This document shows, piece after piece, positions 24,896 to 34,134 of a stretch of DNA of 64,000 nt; the stretch's first letter is position 1, and each line of letters opens with the position of its first letter. The notes under the pieces are model-generated. The model saw nothing but the letters and a program-made list of their open reading frames with translations. It did no database searches and was not told where the DNA came from. The DNA is from Fictibacillus halophilus (GTDB taxonomy: Bacteria; Bacillota; Bacilli; Bacillales; Fictibacillaceae), in assembly GCF_016401385.1 (NCBI RefSeq), contig NZ_JAEACF010000001.1:2790001-2854000 (forward strand). Reading direction: 5' to 3'. A program made the translations under genes and the position numbers.

Positions 24896-25451
24896 AGCGT
24901 TATTTCCTCCCTTAATATGTAACTATTAATATATGATTTAACTAAGCTATGAGTCCCAGGGCCCACAGATCAGTAAATACCAAATTATACAAAGTCTAAC
25001 AATAAATAGTATATTTGTGAGTATATAGTCTGTCAACAAAAATATCCAGTAGATACAAAATATTATTGTATTGCCATCTTTACTCACAAGTGGCAAGTTT
25101 TACCTTGTTACGACTATTTTACAATATATTTCATTTTTTGCAAGATTTTTGTTTCAAATAAATTCTATAAAATAGCAATAATTGTATTTAATGGTCGAAA
25201 CTTAGTGGTGATTGCCCTTACAGTATTCTATATCGACACATTTTTAGTAATGTTTAGTAAAAAATGAAAATAAATATATTGAAATATTTTCTTGTTATTC
25301 CAGAAAAATATAAAACAGAGCTGTTACAATTGTTACATAACTGTAAACTACTAAAGTCCTATTATGTGATAAGCTAACTTTTGTAGAAAATAATAGAAAA
25401 TTCACTAATTACTAGTTTATAAGCTCACATATTGGGGAAAGGTAGTGTTTT
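24896..25451. other. Long divergent control region between the S-layer gene and the NlpC/P60-SLH gene
   Basis: It holds the S-layer promoter (25008-25036) and a leader of about 100 nt with a second TATAAT on the minus strand (24984-24989). The segment 25040-25430 is very AT-rich and shows no gene. A promoter for the rightward gene must lie here, but I cannot assign it. Confidence 0.6.
25008..25036 (-). promoter_or_regulatory. Consensus SigA promoter of the S-layer gene
   Basis: On the minus strand TTGACA (25031-25036), exactly 17 nt, then TATACT (25008-25013). This is the strongest promoter seen in the window, fitting an S-layer gene, and it leaves an untranslated leader of about 105 nt. Confidence 0.8.
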
Positions 25452-26471
25452 ATGGTTAAGAAGTTAGGCGCATGGATCGTATCTCTTCTATTAGTACTTA
25501 CTCTTTTACCTGGACAAGCAAAAGCAAGCGAGAAAGAGAACTTAATCGCCACAGCAAAAAAATACATAGGTATAAAGTACACTTGGGGTGGAACTTCCCC
25601 ATCAACCGGATTTGATTGTTCTGGTTTTAACTCATATGTATTTAAGCAATACGACGTTAAACTTGCTCGAACAGCAGCTGAGCAATATAAAGGTGGAACT
25701 TCCGTTAAGAAAGCGGATCTAGAGCAAGGTGACTTGGTTTTCTTTGCCACAACAAGCTCTGGCGCATCCCACTCAGGTATATATGTAGGAGATGGGAATT
25801 TCATTCATGCTTCTTCATCAAAAGGAGTTATGATTTCTTCTGTAAGTGATCCTTATTACTGGGGTTCTCGTTATCTAGGAGCACGTCGTTACTTAGAAGA
25901 AGATAAAGTTGCATCACTTGCTGTTCTTCCAAAAGGACAATACCATGATGTACCGAATACATACTGGGCTTACACGCCTATCACGAATTTAAGCAAAAAG
26001 AATGTTATGAGCGGCTATCAATACAGCCAATTTAAGCCAACTCAATCGGTAACTCGTGCAGAAGCAGCTGCGATGGTTGCAAACGCACTTAAGATCGACG
26101 CTTCAACAAAAATGAGCCACTTCCGTGATGTAAAGACTTCTCACTGGGCAGTTGGATCGATCAACGCAGTAAAAGAAGCTGGAATTATCTCTGGTTATCC
26201 AGATGGTTCATTCAAACCGAACAAAGAAATGACTCGTGAAGAGATCGCAGCTTTAATTACAAAGACATTTGCTTTAAAAGATAAAGAAGCAACCACATCA
26301 TTTGCGGATGTAAAAGAAGGTTACTGGGCATACAATGCGATTCAACAATTGAATGCAAACAACTTAGTGTCAGGTTATACAGACAACACATTCAAACCGC
26401 TGAACAAAACATCACGCGCTGAGTTCTCCGCATTCCTTTACAGAGCAATTACTACTGTACCCGTTAAATAA
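25452..26471 (+). CDS. SLH-anchored NlpC/P60 cell-wall peptidase
   Basis: 339 residues. Signal peptide about 1-25 (AKA-SE), NlpC/P60 domain about 27-150 with catalytic Cys56 (FDCSGF), His107 (SHSGIY) and His119 (FIHAS), then three SLH domains (about 165-335). The family cleaves gamma-D-Glu to diamino-acid bonds of peptidoglycan stem peptides. It is monocistronic, with a strong terminator directly after it. The N-terminal enzyme with C-terminal SLH order is the reverse of the S-layer protein. It probably remodels the wall under the S-layer. Confidence 0.92.
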   Translation: MVKKLGAWIVSLLLVLTLLPGQAKASEKENLIATAKKYIGIKYTWGGTSPSTGFDCSGFNSYVFKQYDVKLARTAAEQYKGGTSVKKADLEQGDLVFFATTSSGASHSGIYVGDGNFIHASSSKGVMISSVSDPYYWGSRYLGARRYLEEDKVASLAVLPKGQYHDVPNTYWAYTPITNLSKKNVMSGYQYSQFKPTQSVTRAEAAAMVANALKIDASTKMSHFRDVKTSHWAVGSINAVKEAGIISGYPDGSFKPNKEMTREEIAALITKTFALKDKEATTSFADVKEGYWAYNAIQQLNANNLVSGYTDNTFKPLNKTSRAEFSAFLYRAITTVPVK

Positions 26472-26474
26472 GAC

Positions 26475-26516
26475 GAAGCCACCTGGAAAAAAGTTTCAGG
26501 TGGCTTCTATTTTTTT
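26475..26516 (+). terminator. Intrinsic terminator after the NlpC/P60-SLH gene
   Basis: An 11-bp stem GAAGCCACCTG with CAGGTGGCTTC, then TATTTTTTT. Confidence 0.92.
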
Positions 26517-26528
26517 ACATAATATTTG

Positions 26529-26566
26529 AAAAGCTGCTCTCCTTTAGTTGGAGAACAGCTTTTTTT
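26529..26566. terminator. Hairpin terminator at the end of the SLH subtilase gene
   Basis: Stem AAGCTG-x-TCTCC with GGAGA-x-CAGCTT. There is a T run on the plus strand and TTTT on the minus strand. It overlaps the subtilase stop and probably works for both convergent genes. Confidence 0.75.
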
Positions 26567-28529
26567 AGTTGCTTTCTTCAATTGTTCTTGCAAGAAACAC
26601 TGCCATTTCGGATCGTGTTACAGGATGGTTCGGTTTGAACGTGCCATCGTTATAGCCATTTGCAATAGATGCGGCAGAAAATCGTTGTACAGCGTTATAT
26701 GCATAAAAGTCTGATTTGATGTCTTTGAAAGATTTTGCTGAACCTGTTGTTTCTTTTAATTTGTAAGCTCGATCGAGTAGAGCGATGACTTCACCGCGTG
26801 AGATGGTTTGCATTGGTTTGAATGTGCCGTCTGAGAAACCAGTTGCTAGCCCTTTTTCAGACATCGTTGCTACATAACCAGAAGCAAAGTAGCTACTTTT
26901 CACATCAGGATAACGCGTCGCTCGTGGTGTTCCATCTAATTTTAATGCACGCCCGATCATAGATACAGCTTCTCCACGGGTTATCGGTTTTAGTGGATAA
27001 AACTTGCCGTCCGGATACCCAGAGAGAATGTGATTTGCATTTAGTTCATACACATATTTGCTGTACCAATCAGAAGATTTGAAATCAGGAAACACACCGT
27101 AAACTTTTGTTTCAATTGCTGACTTACTAGATTCTAATCCACCATCATTAACCGCAGTCACTTCATATTTATAGAATCCTGGTTTAATAGACTCGCTAAA
27201 TGAAGGCTGAGAAACTGTGGATGAGATTTTTACGCCGTCTCTATAGATGTTATAACCCCTGATTTCTTCGTTTGTAGCGATTGCTGACCAATTTAACTGA
27301 ACTTTTCCGTTTGATAGAATTTTATAGGTTAAGTTCTTTGGTGCTTTTGGCTGTTGTATGCGTTTTGGTGCTTGAATTAAGCCATATCCATAATTCACAT
27401 CCCGCCCCGGTGCTCCAAGGTCTTTAGCTTGTGTGTTGATTTTCGTGCGTAATTCTTGAGCAGTTAGGTTCGGATACGCTTCTTTATATAGCGAGTAAAT
27501 GGCAGTCACGTATGGCGTTGCCATTGAAGTTCCGGTTTGGAATTCATAATTGTTCTGAATGAACGTACTGTAAATGTTTACACCTGGTGCTACGATCTCA
27601 AGTTCAGGACCTGAGCCTGAAAAATTCGGATGCTTGTCATATTGATCGATCGCTCCAACCGCTACTACACTTTCATATTTTGCTGGAAACATTACCGCCT
27701 GATCTTCGCTAAATGTCGTGTCCGTGTGGTTACCCGATGCTGCAACAATATGCAGACCTTTCTTATGAGCTTCATCCACCGCAAGTCTTAAAGCTTTTGA
27801 TCCTTCCTCGCTAGATAGACTTAGGTTAATAATGTTTAGTTTATTTTGTACAGCCCATTCAATTCCGTTGATGATCTGTGAATGAAGACCGACTCCATTT
27901 TTATCTAAAACTTTAATTGCGTAGAGTTCTACTTGTGGTGAAAGACCTTTAATGCCAAAATCGTTGTCTTGTGCGGCAATTATGCCTGCTACGTGTGTGC
28001 CATGACCGTTATCATCATTATAAGTTGATGCTCCAGGTATGAAAGATGCACCACCCGCTATCTTTAGATCTTCATGTTTGGTGTCAATTCCCGTATCAAG
28101 AACCCCTACTTTTACTCCCTTACCACTATAGTAAGAAGTGTTTTGATCGGTTATAGGTGGAAAGTTGAGTTTTGCTAGATATGGATTTATGTATTGTTCT
28201 TCAGTCTGTACAGTTTTGTCCTGTTCAACGAAGCGAACGCTCGGAAATTGTGAAAGCTTGTACGCAGCTTCTTCAGTAAGGATTGTGGAAACTGCAGAAA
28301 TGCTCTCTAGTTTTCCTTTGATAGGAGCACCGTAAGATTGGAGTAACTCTTCATCAATGCCGTTTTGAAAGACTACTATGTAAGCGTGTTTTGCAGATTG
28401 TGTTACCGATGCAGCTGTTTCTTTATCGGTATGGGTAGCTGCATGGGTTTGCCACGGTAATGAAACAATTGGTGCGATCAGGGAAGCAGATATGAAAACA
28501 GCCCCTATTTTCCATTTGATATTGAGCAT
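26565..28529 (-). CDS. SLH-anchored subtilisin-family protease with Fn3 domain
   Basis: 654 residues, ATG behind AGGGGGA. Signal peptide about 1-30, I9-like propeptide about 45-108, catalytic S8 domain about 135-380 with Asp145 (VLDTGID), His176 (GHGTHVAG) and Ser335 (TGTSMATP), a fibronectin-III-like domain about 395-485 and three C-terminal SLH domains (about 490-652). It resembles known SLH-bearing subtilases of S-layer bacilli. It would act at the cell surface on extracellular or wall proteins. It is distinct from the larger unanchored S8 protease at 12132-15620. Confidence 0.92.
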   Translation of the reverse strand: MLNIKWKIGAVFISASLIAPIVSLPWQTHAATHTDKETAASVTQSAKHAYIVVFQNGIDEELLQSYGAPIKGKLESISAVSTILTEEAAYKLSQFPSVRFVEQDKTVQTEEQYINPYLAKLNFPPITDQNTSYYSGKGVKVGVLDTGIDTKHEDLKIAGGASFIPGASTYNDDNGHGTHVAGIIAAQDNDFGIKGLSPQVELYAIKVLDKNGVGLHSQIINGIEWAVQNKLNIINLSLSSEEGSKALRLAVDEAHKKGLHIVAASGNHTDTTFSEDQAVMFPAKYESVVAVGAIDQYDKHPNFSGSGPELEIVAPGVNIYSTFIQNNYEFQTGTSMATPYVTAIYSLYKEAYPNLTAQELRTKINTQAKDLGAPGRDVNYGYGLIQAPKRIQQPKAPKNLTYKILSNGKVQLNWSAIATNEEIRGYNIYRDGVKISSTVSQPSFSESIKPGFYKYEVTAVNDGGLESSKSAIETKVYGVFPDFKSSDWYSKYVYELNANHILSGYPDGKFYPLKPITRGEAVSMIGRALKLDGTPRATRYPDVKSSYFASGYVATMSEKGLATGFSDGTFKPMQTISRGEVIALLDRAYKLKETTGSAKSFKDIKSDFYAYNAVQRFSAASIANGYNDGTFKPNHPVTRSEMAVFLARTIEESN

Positions 28530-28575
28530 ATGAATCCCCCTATAGAAGTAAATGGTGACAAAGTAGAAATTGTTT

Positions 28576-28751
28576 GGGGTCAGACCCCTTTCTTAACTAT
28601 CGGTTTTTTTGACTAGTAAATCAATAGCAGGAAATAAGAAGTTTTGTCGAAGCTGTCAAATTGAAATAAAAGAAGTCCACATGGAAAGGACGCTGCGCGT
28701 CCTTTCCATGTGGACAAAATGAAGATTTGTATTTGTTTGGGGTCAGAGCCC
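28576..28751 (-). repeat. Composite repeat: two GGGGTCAGA(C/G)CCC palindromes flanking a perfect hairpin
   Basis: GGGGTCAGACCCC lies at 28576-28588 and GGGGTCAGAGCCC at 28739-28751. Between them is a perfect 19-bp inverted repeat with a 3-nt loop (28675-28715, GTCCACATGGAAAGGACGC arm), followed by ACAAAAT and TTTGTATTTGTTT. The right palindrome touches the amidase stop codon (28751-28753), and the hairpin may terminate that transcript. The same arrangement recurs at 37965-38048. Confidence 0.8.
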
Positions 28752-30199
28752 TACTTGTTTTGTAGATACGTGAAATAATCTTTGATGCCGAGGTGGATCT
28801 GGTAGGCGGCTTTCTTTCTCCATGTATCAGATGCCAGTTTAAGAGCATCCGATTTATGATCGATGAAACCCAGTTCTACTAAAGAACTCGCCATCTTGTT
28901 TTGATTTTTGATGACATAGAAGTTTGCTTCTTTTACACCACGATTATTCATTTCCAGTTCAGGAATCAGTAGTCGCGTTTGAATAAATGTAGCTAGCTTC
29001 TTATTATCTGCGCTTTTTTTGTTATCTTCGTTGTAATACGTCTCTGTTCCGTTAGCCGATCCATTAAAGGCGTTGGCATGAACCGAAAGGAAAACTTCTC
29101 CGTTTGCATCATTTGCAATCGTTACACGCTTTTCTAACGCATGGAATATATCCGTATCACGCGTCATAACAACTTTCGCGCCAGCTTCTTCAAGATAATC
29201 ACGAAGTAACTTTGACGTAATCAACGTAATGTCCTTCTCTTTCAATCCATAACCTAGTGCACCTGGATCTGTTCCACCATGGCCAGGATCAATGACGACA
29301 ATCCTACCTTTTAAAGGATTAGAAGGGTCTACAGGAGTTGTCGTTCCATAACTAAGATACCCACCATGTACGTAACCTGTCAGTGACGAACCTTTAACAT
29401 ATGCCCATCCATTTGATAGTTTCGTATAAACATCCACCATTGTGCCGTATCGCAGCATTCCTACTGCAGAATTGCTAGCATCAGGACCTGTTCTTACATT
29501 CAAGAAATCTGCGGTCACTTGAGCTTGAGCGATCGGATTGGTAGTTGGCGGTGGTGGCGGTTCAGGCTTAGGCTCTGCTGGCTTACTTCTAAACTCTGGA
29601 TTTAATACCCGAGCTAGCATAAGCGCAAAATCTGCACGCATGATATAATCTTTTGGACCAAATTTTCCGTTCGGATATCCTCCAACAATACCAGCTGTTG
29701 CTAGTTTGTTGATTGGAACATATGTAGGCGAACTTTTTGGTACATCAGTAAATGATAGGTTGCTTGTTTCCTTGAAAGTCCAAGCTCTCGATAAAATCGA
29801 AGCCATCTGCTCGCGTGTAAGTTTATCACTTACACCAAAGTAACCATTCCCATAACCCGACAGAATGTTATCATTGCTCATATCCTGAATGTAACCTGAA
29901 GCATAGTGACCTTTTGGAACATCACGATATTCCGTTTGTCTGTACCCTCCCTTTAAATGAAGAGCACGTCCGATCATAGAAGCCGCTTCTGAACGTGTTA
30001 CGTAACTACCAGGCTTGAACGTACCATCCGTGTAACCGCTAAGAATTTTCTTGTTGGCCAAATACATAACTTCATCGTAAGCTCGATGACTTTTTGACAC
30101 ATCAGGAAAAGACGCAGCAGAAACTGACGCAGGTGATGAGAAGCAAAGTACAGTCATCAGCATGATTAGCCATGCGACGACACCTTTCTTGCTTATCAT
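28751..30199 (-). CDS. SLH-anchored N-acetylmuramoyl-L-alanine amidase (Amidase_3) with SH3b domain
   Basis: 482 residues, ATG behind AGGAGG. Signal peptide about 1-28, three SLH domains (about 30-205), a Pro-rich linker (KPEPPPPPTT), a bacterial SH3 domain (about 225-288; FLNVRTGP) and a zinc amidase domain (about 300-478). The zinc ligands are His in DPGHGG, Glu in GLKEKD and His in SVHAN, with the catalytic Glu in LVELGF. It cleaves the MurNAc-L-Ala amide bond. The domain order resembles other SLH-CwlC/LytC-type amidases of S-layer bacilli. The stop codon TAG borders a dispersed palindrome. Confidence 0.93.
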   Translation of the reverse strand: MISKKGVVAWLIMLMTVLCFSSPASVSAASFPDVSKSHRAYDEVMYLANKKILSGYTDGTFKPGSYVTRSEAASMIGRALHLKGGYRQTEYRDVPKGHYASGYIQDMSNDNILSGYGNGYFGVSDKLTREQMASILSRAWTFKETSNLSFTDVPKSSPTYVPINKLATAGIVGGYPNGKFGPKDYIMRADFALMLARVLNPEFRSKPAEPKPEPPPPPTTNPIAQAQVTADFLNVRTGPDASNSAVGMLRYGTMVDVYTKLSNGWAYVKGSSLTGYVHGGYLSYGTTTPVDPSNPLKGRIVVIDPGHGGTDPGALGYGLKEKDITLITSKLLRDYLEEAGAKVVMTRDTDIFHALEKRVTIANDANGEVFLSVHANAFNGSANGTETYYNEDNKKSADNKKLATFIQTRLLIPELEMNNRGVKEANFYVIKNQNKMASSLVELGFIDHKSDALKLASDTWRKKAAYQIHLGIKDYFTYLQNK

Positions 30200-30394
30200 C
30201 CAAATTCCTCCTAATATTGTAATTTATTTATAGTTTAACAGTTCCTTCCAAAAGGGTATATACTTAGTTTGTACTAAAATAGATCATTTTCTTTGTAGAA
30301 ATAAGTAGAACCATTAGTAAGGATGTAATATTTTGGAGGAGGACTATTTCCTATATCAAAATTAATATCGGTCACAATTTGTCTAATTTTAGCT

Positions 30395-30426
30395 AAAAAA
30401 ATAAAAGGACAGAAATCTGCCCTTTT
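30395..30426 (-). terminator. Intrinsic terminator after the small protein gene
   Basis: A 9-bp stem AAAGG(G/A)CAG with a 4-nt loop and a T-rich minus-strand tail. Confidence 0.75.
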
Positions 30427-30448
30427 TAAATCAGCATATTTGTTATTA

Positions 30449-30742
30449 TTAAACGATAACTGCCACTGTATCGTTTACGACGGTAATTCGTTTACTTTCG
30501 GTAGTTACTTCCGACTCAGAGTCAAAACTTAGCTCGGTAAAAAAGCAAAATCTTGAAGCTGGATACGGGTATGATAGTTGGTTAAGATCAAGTCCTAGGG
30601 CCTCTACCACTTCTTTAATACTCTCATCAGCCGCATTTTCTAATTCGCGATTTACAACGTCTTCCATGTTCTCATAAGCTGTCATTCTTGAGATAGATGT
30701 TCCCATACGATAATAAGTAAACTTGATTCCGATTTTGTCCAT
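30449..30742 (-). CDS. Small protein of unknown function
   Basis: 97 residues from ATG 30742, which has AGGGGTGG at the right distance. A GTG four codons upstream falls inside that ribosome site. The protein is acidic in the middle (ENMEDVVNRELENAADESIKE looks helical) and beta-like at the end. It has no signal peptide or membrane segment. It has its own terminator and is probably monocistronic. I recognise no family. Confidence 0.6.
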   Translation of the reverse strand: MDKIGIKFTYYRMGTSISRMTAYENMEDVVNRELENAADESIKEVVEALGLDLNQLSYPYPASRFCFFTELSFDSESEVTTESKRITVVNDTVAVIV

Positions 30743-30944
30743 GTAAGCTACCACCCCTGTTACGAATAAATTATAATATTAATTACATTATTAGAATTAT
30801 CTCACAATAATTGATTTTTGAGTTAATTATTCATACGTCTTATATCGTCCTATCCTTTTAAACGTTCACTACATTTTTTTAAAACAATTGTGAACATGAT
30901 AGAAATCTGCGCTAGTTTTCAAGCAACCTTATAAAAAATTCCTA

Positions 30945-30978
30945 CAAAAAAAGCTCTGAACCAAAGGTCCAAAGCTTT
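30945..30978 (-). terminator. Intrinsic terminator after the LTA synthase gene
   Basis: A 13-bp imperfect stem AAAGCTxTGxACC with a 3-nt loop, then TTTTTTTGTAGG on the minus strand. Confidence 0.85.
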
Positions 30979-30981
30979 CTA

Positions 30982-32952
30982 TTATTTAACTGATTGATTG
31001 CGCCAAAGTTCAACGAGATTCCCGAATATCACATCATCTGATATCCCGAGATGCTCAATACTTTTATCATAGAGTGGTTTACACGTTTCTACAGAAACAG
31101 ACTGTCTCGACTCAATATCATAGCATGTTCCGTTTTCTAACTTTAGATCATAGGCGGCTTTGTAATAGTATTTATCCGTTTTAACTGAACCATAACGAAA
31201 TACAACAGAGCTTTCTTGATCATCTAACAAGTTTTGGCCCATGTGATGGTAGTTGTCTTTATTCATTCCAAAAAGATGCAGCAACGTTGGCATAATATCT
31301 ACTTGTCCGCCTGCTTTGTTTATTTCTTTTCCATCAACACCTGGTACATGCATGAACAATGGTATGCCATCCTTTACTTCAAGCTCACCAAGTTTATCTG
31401 CTTTTGTGTTAGCAAATAGGGTTGAGCCCGTATTCGCCTGCATATATCCGCTATCATGATCACCATAAAAGACAACGACTGAGTTTTCCCATAAGCCTTC
31501 TTTTTTCAATTTCTCTATAAAAGTTCCAACTGCCTGATCAACATAATGAACAGACTGAAGATAGTTTCGAAGGTTTACATCGCCTACATCATCAATGTCC
31601 AAGTTTTGATACTGAGCTGGCATCGTGTAAGGATAATGTGAAGTCAAGGCAATTAAAAATGAATAAAATGGATCTTCGCCTTCCTTCATAATATCAACGG
31701 ATTGCGTGAAGAAAGATTCATCTCCTAAAGACCAGCCGATCTGCTCACCCTTTTTAAAATCTTCAATACTATGAAACTCATTGAATCCGAGGTTTGGATA
31801 GACGATGTAACGATTCCAAAACCCAGGTTTGTATGCATGATAGGCTGCTGTGTCATATCCGTTCTCTTTCATAATGAGCGGCAGCGAATCATACTCGTTA
31901 CGGGGAAACCTTACATATGCTGAACCTGTTGCAAGCGGATAGAAGGATGTATTCGCTGCAAACTCCGCATCCGATGTACGTCCACTCGCTGTTTGATGAT
32001 GGATATCACTAAAATAGAGTGATTCTTTTTTTAACTTATTCAAGTTTGGCGTAATCTCTTGTCCGTTTACTTTTTTATCGATAACATAGCTTTGGTAAGC
32101 CTCCAGTTGAACCATAATTAGGTTCTTCCCTGCTGCTTTTTTTTCGTAAACTGTTTGAACAGCAGGTTCCTTATTTTTATCCCGGAACCAAGCTTGAGCG
32201 TCTTTGCGATCTTTCGCACTGACTTCCTTCTTATTTAATACATACTCATCTAAGTACTTATACGTATCAAATCCATGAAAACCGAACAATCCTGTTACTT
32301 CGTATACCCGCATGCTCGATAACGTCTTATCAAAAAGGTAAGCTCCTCCCTTTTCAACGAAATCGTGAAGTGGATAGAAGAACAGCCACGCTCCAGCAGC
32401 ACCAGCAACTAAACCTGTTGCAAGACGAAGAGCAGGGTTTGCGTTTTTGTTATGTGGAATTTTTTTATAAAGTACTACTAAGAGTACTGTGAAAATCAGA
32501 ACATCACCGAACAATAAGAAATCTTTCCAAGTAAAAAGATCACCAACCGAACTGCCGAGTGAGCTCATCTGTTTTATTTGTAATAATACGGCGCTCGAGA
32601 TCAAGTCCTCGAAATATCTGAAATAAATCGCATCTGCTAGGATAATGAATGAAAGTATAAAATCTACGATGATGAGGGCAATCAATTGCTTTCTGAGTTT
32701 CAGAAAAATTGTCCAGAATGAAGCTAATATGATCGCTCCGAATGAAACGAGCAGAATCCCTTCTCTTAGTGGTGAGAAAGAAGCATCATTCACAAAGAAG
32801 TTAAACAATCGTTTAAACATTTCAATGATTCCGTATTGCGAGAAAAGGGTATCAGACTGATTAGAAAACCATGTTAATTTCCAGCCGATGAGGATAACAA
32901 ACATACTATAAATGAGAAGAGATATGCTTAACGACTTTATTTGCTTTTTCAT
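30982..32952 (-). CDS. Lipoteichoic acid synthase family protein
   Basis: 656 residues from ATG 32952 (AAAGGTGG with a short spacer). A GTG three codons earlier overlaps the ribosome site. Five N-terminal helices (to about residue 215) precede the extracellular sulfatase-like domain. The Mn ligand Glu lies in MVQLEAYQS, the catalytic Thr in ASGRTSDAEF, and Asp-His in YGDHDSG. LtaS enzymes transfer glycerol phosphate from phosphatidylglycerol to a lipid anchor. Which of the B. subtilis paralogs (LtaS, YfnI, YqgS, YvgJ) it corresponds to cannot be decided by eye. It is a second family member besides 1-928. Confidence 0.92.
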   Translation of the reverse strand: MKKQIKSLSISLLIYSMFVILIGWKLTWFSNQSDTLFSQYGIIEMFKRLFNFFVNDASFSPLREGILLVSFGAIILASFWTIFLKLRKQLIALIIVDFILSFIILADAIYFRYFEDLISSAVLLQIKQMSSLGSSVGDLFTWKDFLLFGDVLIFTVLLVVLYKKIPHNKNANPALRLATGLVAGAAGAWLFFYPLHDFVEKGGAYLFDKTLSSMRVYEVTGLFGFHGFDTYKYLDEYVLNKKEVSAKDRKDAQAWFRDKNKEPAVQTVYEKKAAGKNLIMVQLEAYQSYVIDKKVNGQEITPNLNKLKKESLYFSDIHHQTASGRTSDAEFAANTSFYPLATGSAYVRFPRNEYDSLPLIMKENGYDTAAYHAYKPGFWNRYIVYPNLGFNEFHSIEDFKKGEQIGWSLGDESFFTQSVDIMKEGEDPFYSFLIALTSHYPYTMPAQYQNLDIDDVGDVNLRNYLQSVHYVDQAVGTFIEKLKKEGLWENSVVVFYGDHDSGYMQANTGSTLFANTKADKLGELEVKDGIPLFMHVPGVDGKEINKAGGQVDIMPTLLHLFGMNKDNYHHMGQNLLDDQESSVVFRYGSVKTDKYYYKAAYDLKLENGTCYDIESRQSVSVETCKPLYDKSIEHLGISDDVIFGNLVELWRNQSVK

Positions 32953-33180
32953 CTTAGCCACCTTTACAATTACTTTTAATATAGAACCATTATGTAAATG
33001 CTACTATTTTTGAACACATTTTTCAATGTTATCCATCCTATTCCCTATTTTTCCAAATCTATATCTTAAATTGTTCTAACGTTTGTACCTTTTTGTGGGG
33101 ATAATGATGACATGATTTCATTTATTCAACGTGTTGTTGTACGCTAATACAAGAAAGACTCACAAGGAGATCATTAACTA

Positions 33181-33918
33181 ATGAAAAGAATCACTCTACT
33201 ATTAGTTGCAGCATTTTTAATTGGTGTTAGTTACGCAGTATATGAACAAACAGTTGCTGAAAAACAAAATGTACAGAACGATTTCCCCACTATTAATATG
33301 AAAGTAGCGAAAGCAAAAGATGAAGTAAGCATTTCAGATGTTCCGTTGATTATGCAAAAACCCGAGTTAGATAGAGGCTGTGAAGTCACTTCACTAGCGA
33401 TGCTGCTTCAATATGCTGGCGTGGACGTTGGAAAGATGGAACTAGCCAAAGAAATAAAAAAAGACAACACACCTTATAAAAATGACAACGGTACTTATTA
33501 TTACGGCAATCCGAACGAAGGTTTTGTTGGTGATATCTACACTTTTGATAAGATGGGTTATGGCGTCTATCATGGTCCTGTGGCTGATTTAGCAGAAAAG
33601 TATTTGCCCGGTAAGGTCAGTGATTTAAGTGGACAATCTTTTGAGGAAGCAGTGCTACAGCCTTTATCCGATGAAAAACCGGTGTGGGTCATCATAAACG
33701 CAAAATATCAAAAACTTCCGGAGTCAGAGTTCCGTAAATGGAACACGCCGACAGGAGAAGTGGAAATTACTTGGAATGAACACTCTGTGGTCGTCACTGG
33801 GTATGATGATGAATTTATTTACTTTAATGATCCGCTTGGTGTAGAAACAAAAGCAGCTCGTAGTGGTTTCGAGGAAGCCTGGGTGCAGATGGGTGCGCAG
33901 GCGATAACGATAAAATAA
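33181..33918 (+). CDS. yvpB: Secreted C39-like peptidase family protein (YvpB-like)
   Basis: 245 residues, ATG behind AAGGAG. An N-terminal signal/anchor helix (5-22) is followed by a papain-fold C39-like domain with Cys67 (DRGCEVTSLAM), His201 (NEHSVVVTGYDD) and Asp217 (YFNDP) as triad. Length and motifs match B. subtilis YvpB. It lacks the ABC exporter seen with bacteriocin-type C39 proteases, and its substrate is unknown. A GGGGTCAGACCCC palindrome begins 6 bp after the stop codon, and a terminator follows at 33994-34034. Confidence 0.85.
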   Translation: MKRITLLLVAAFLIGVSYAVYEQTVAEKQNVQNDFPTINMKVAKAKDEVSISDVPLIMQKPELDRGCEVTSLAMLLQYAGVDVGKMELAKEIKKDNTPYKNDNGTYYYGNPNEGFVGDIYTFDKMGYGVYHGPVADLAEKYLPGKVSDLSGQSFEEAVLQPLSDEKPVWVIINAKYQKLPESEFRKWNTPTGEVEITWNEHSVVVTGYDDEFIYFNDPLGVETKAARSGFEEAWVQMGAQAITIK

Positions 33919-33923
33919 CGATC

Positions 33924-33980
33924 GGGGTCAGACCCCCTACAAATATAAATAGCTGATTTGTATTTGTGAGGTGGACAATT
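33924..33980. repeat. Dispersed GGGGTCAGACCCC palindrome with A/T-rich inverted arms
   Basis: The palindrome (33924-33936) is followed by ACAAATATAAAT and, five bases later, ATTTGTATTTGT. That is an inverted pair with one mismatch, in contrast to the single ATTTGT arm and separate hairpin seen at the other copies. The unit sits just after the YvpB-like gene. Confidence 0.7.
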
Positions 33981-33993
33981 AATTTAGTTCAAA

Positions 33994-34034
33994 TAAAAAA
34001 ACCTAAGTAGCCAAAAAGCCACTTCGGTTTTTTT
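33994..34034. terminator. Intrinsic terminator after the YvpB-like gene
   Basis: Imperfect stem AACCTAAGTAGC with GCCACTTCGGTT, loop AAAAA-like, flanked by T runs on the plus strand and A runs on the other side. It probably works in both directions. Confidence 0.8.
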
Positions 34035-34134
34035 ATGATCTATCCCCATTTTACCATTTAAATGTTTTTACAATTTTTTGAAACTGTTATGTTCTCTCCT
34101 TCGTCTTACCTTCAAGTAAACATAGAGGAGGAGA

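Noticed and set aside
25412..25804. Minus-strand open frame overlapping the start of the NlpC/P60-SLH gene
   Set aside because: It is an antisense shadow of a well-supported gene with signal peptide and catalytic motifs.
28621..28848. Minus-strand frame over the hairpin repeat and the amidase end
   Set aside because: It runs through the composite repeat and overlaps the amidase in another frame, with no ribosome site.
33181..33918. Bacteriocin maturation protease
   Set aside because: It has the C39-like fold, but no ABC exporter or double-glycine precursor peptide gene lies nearby. It matches stand-alone YvpB-type proteins better.
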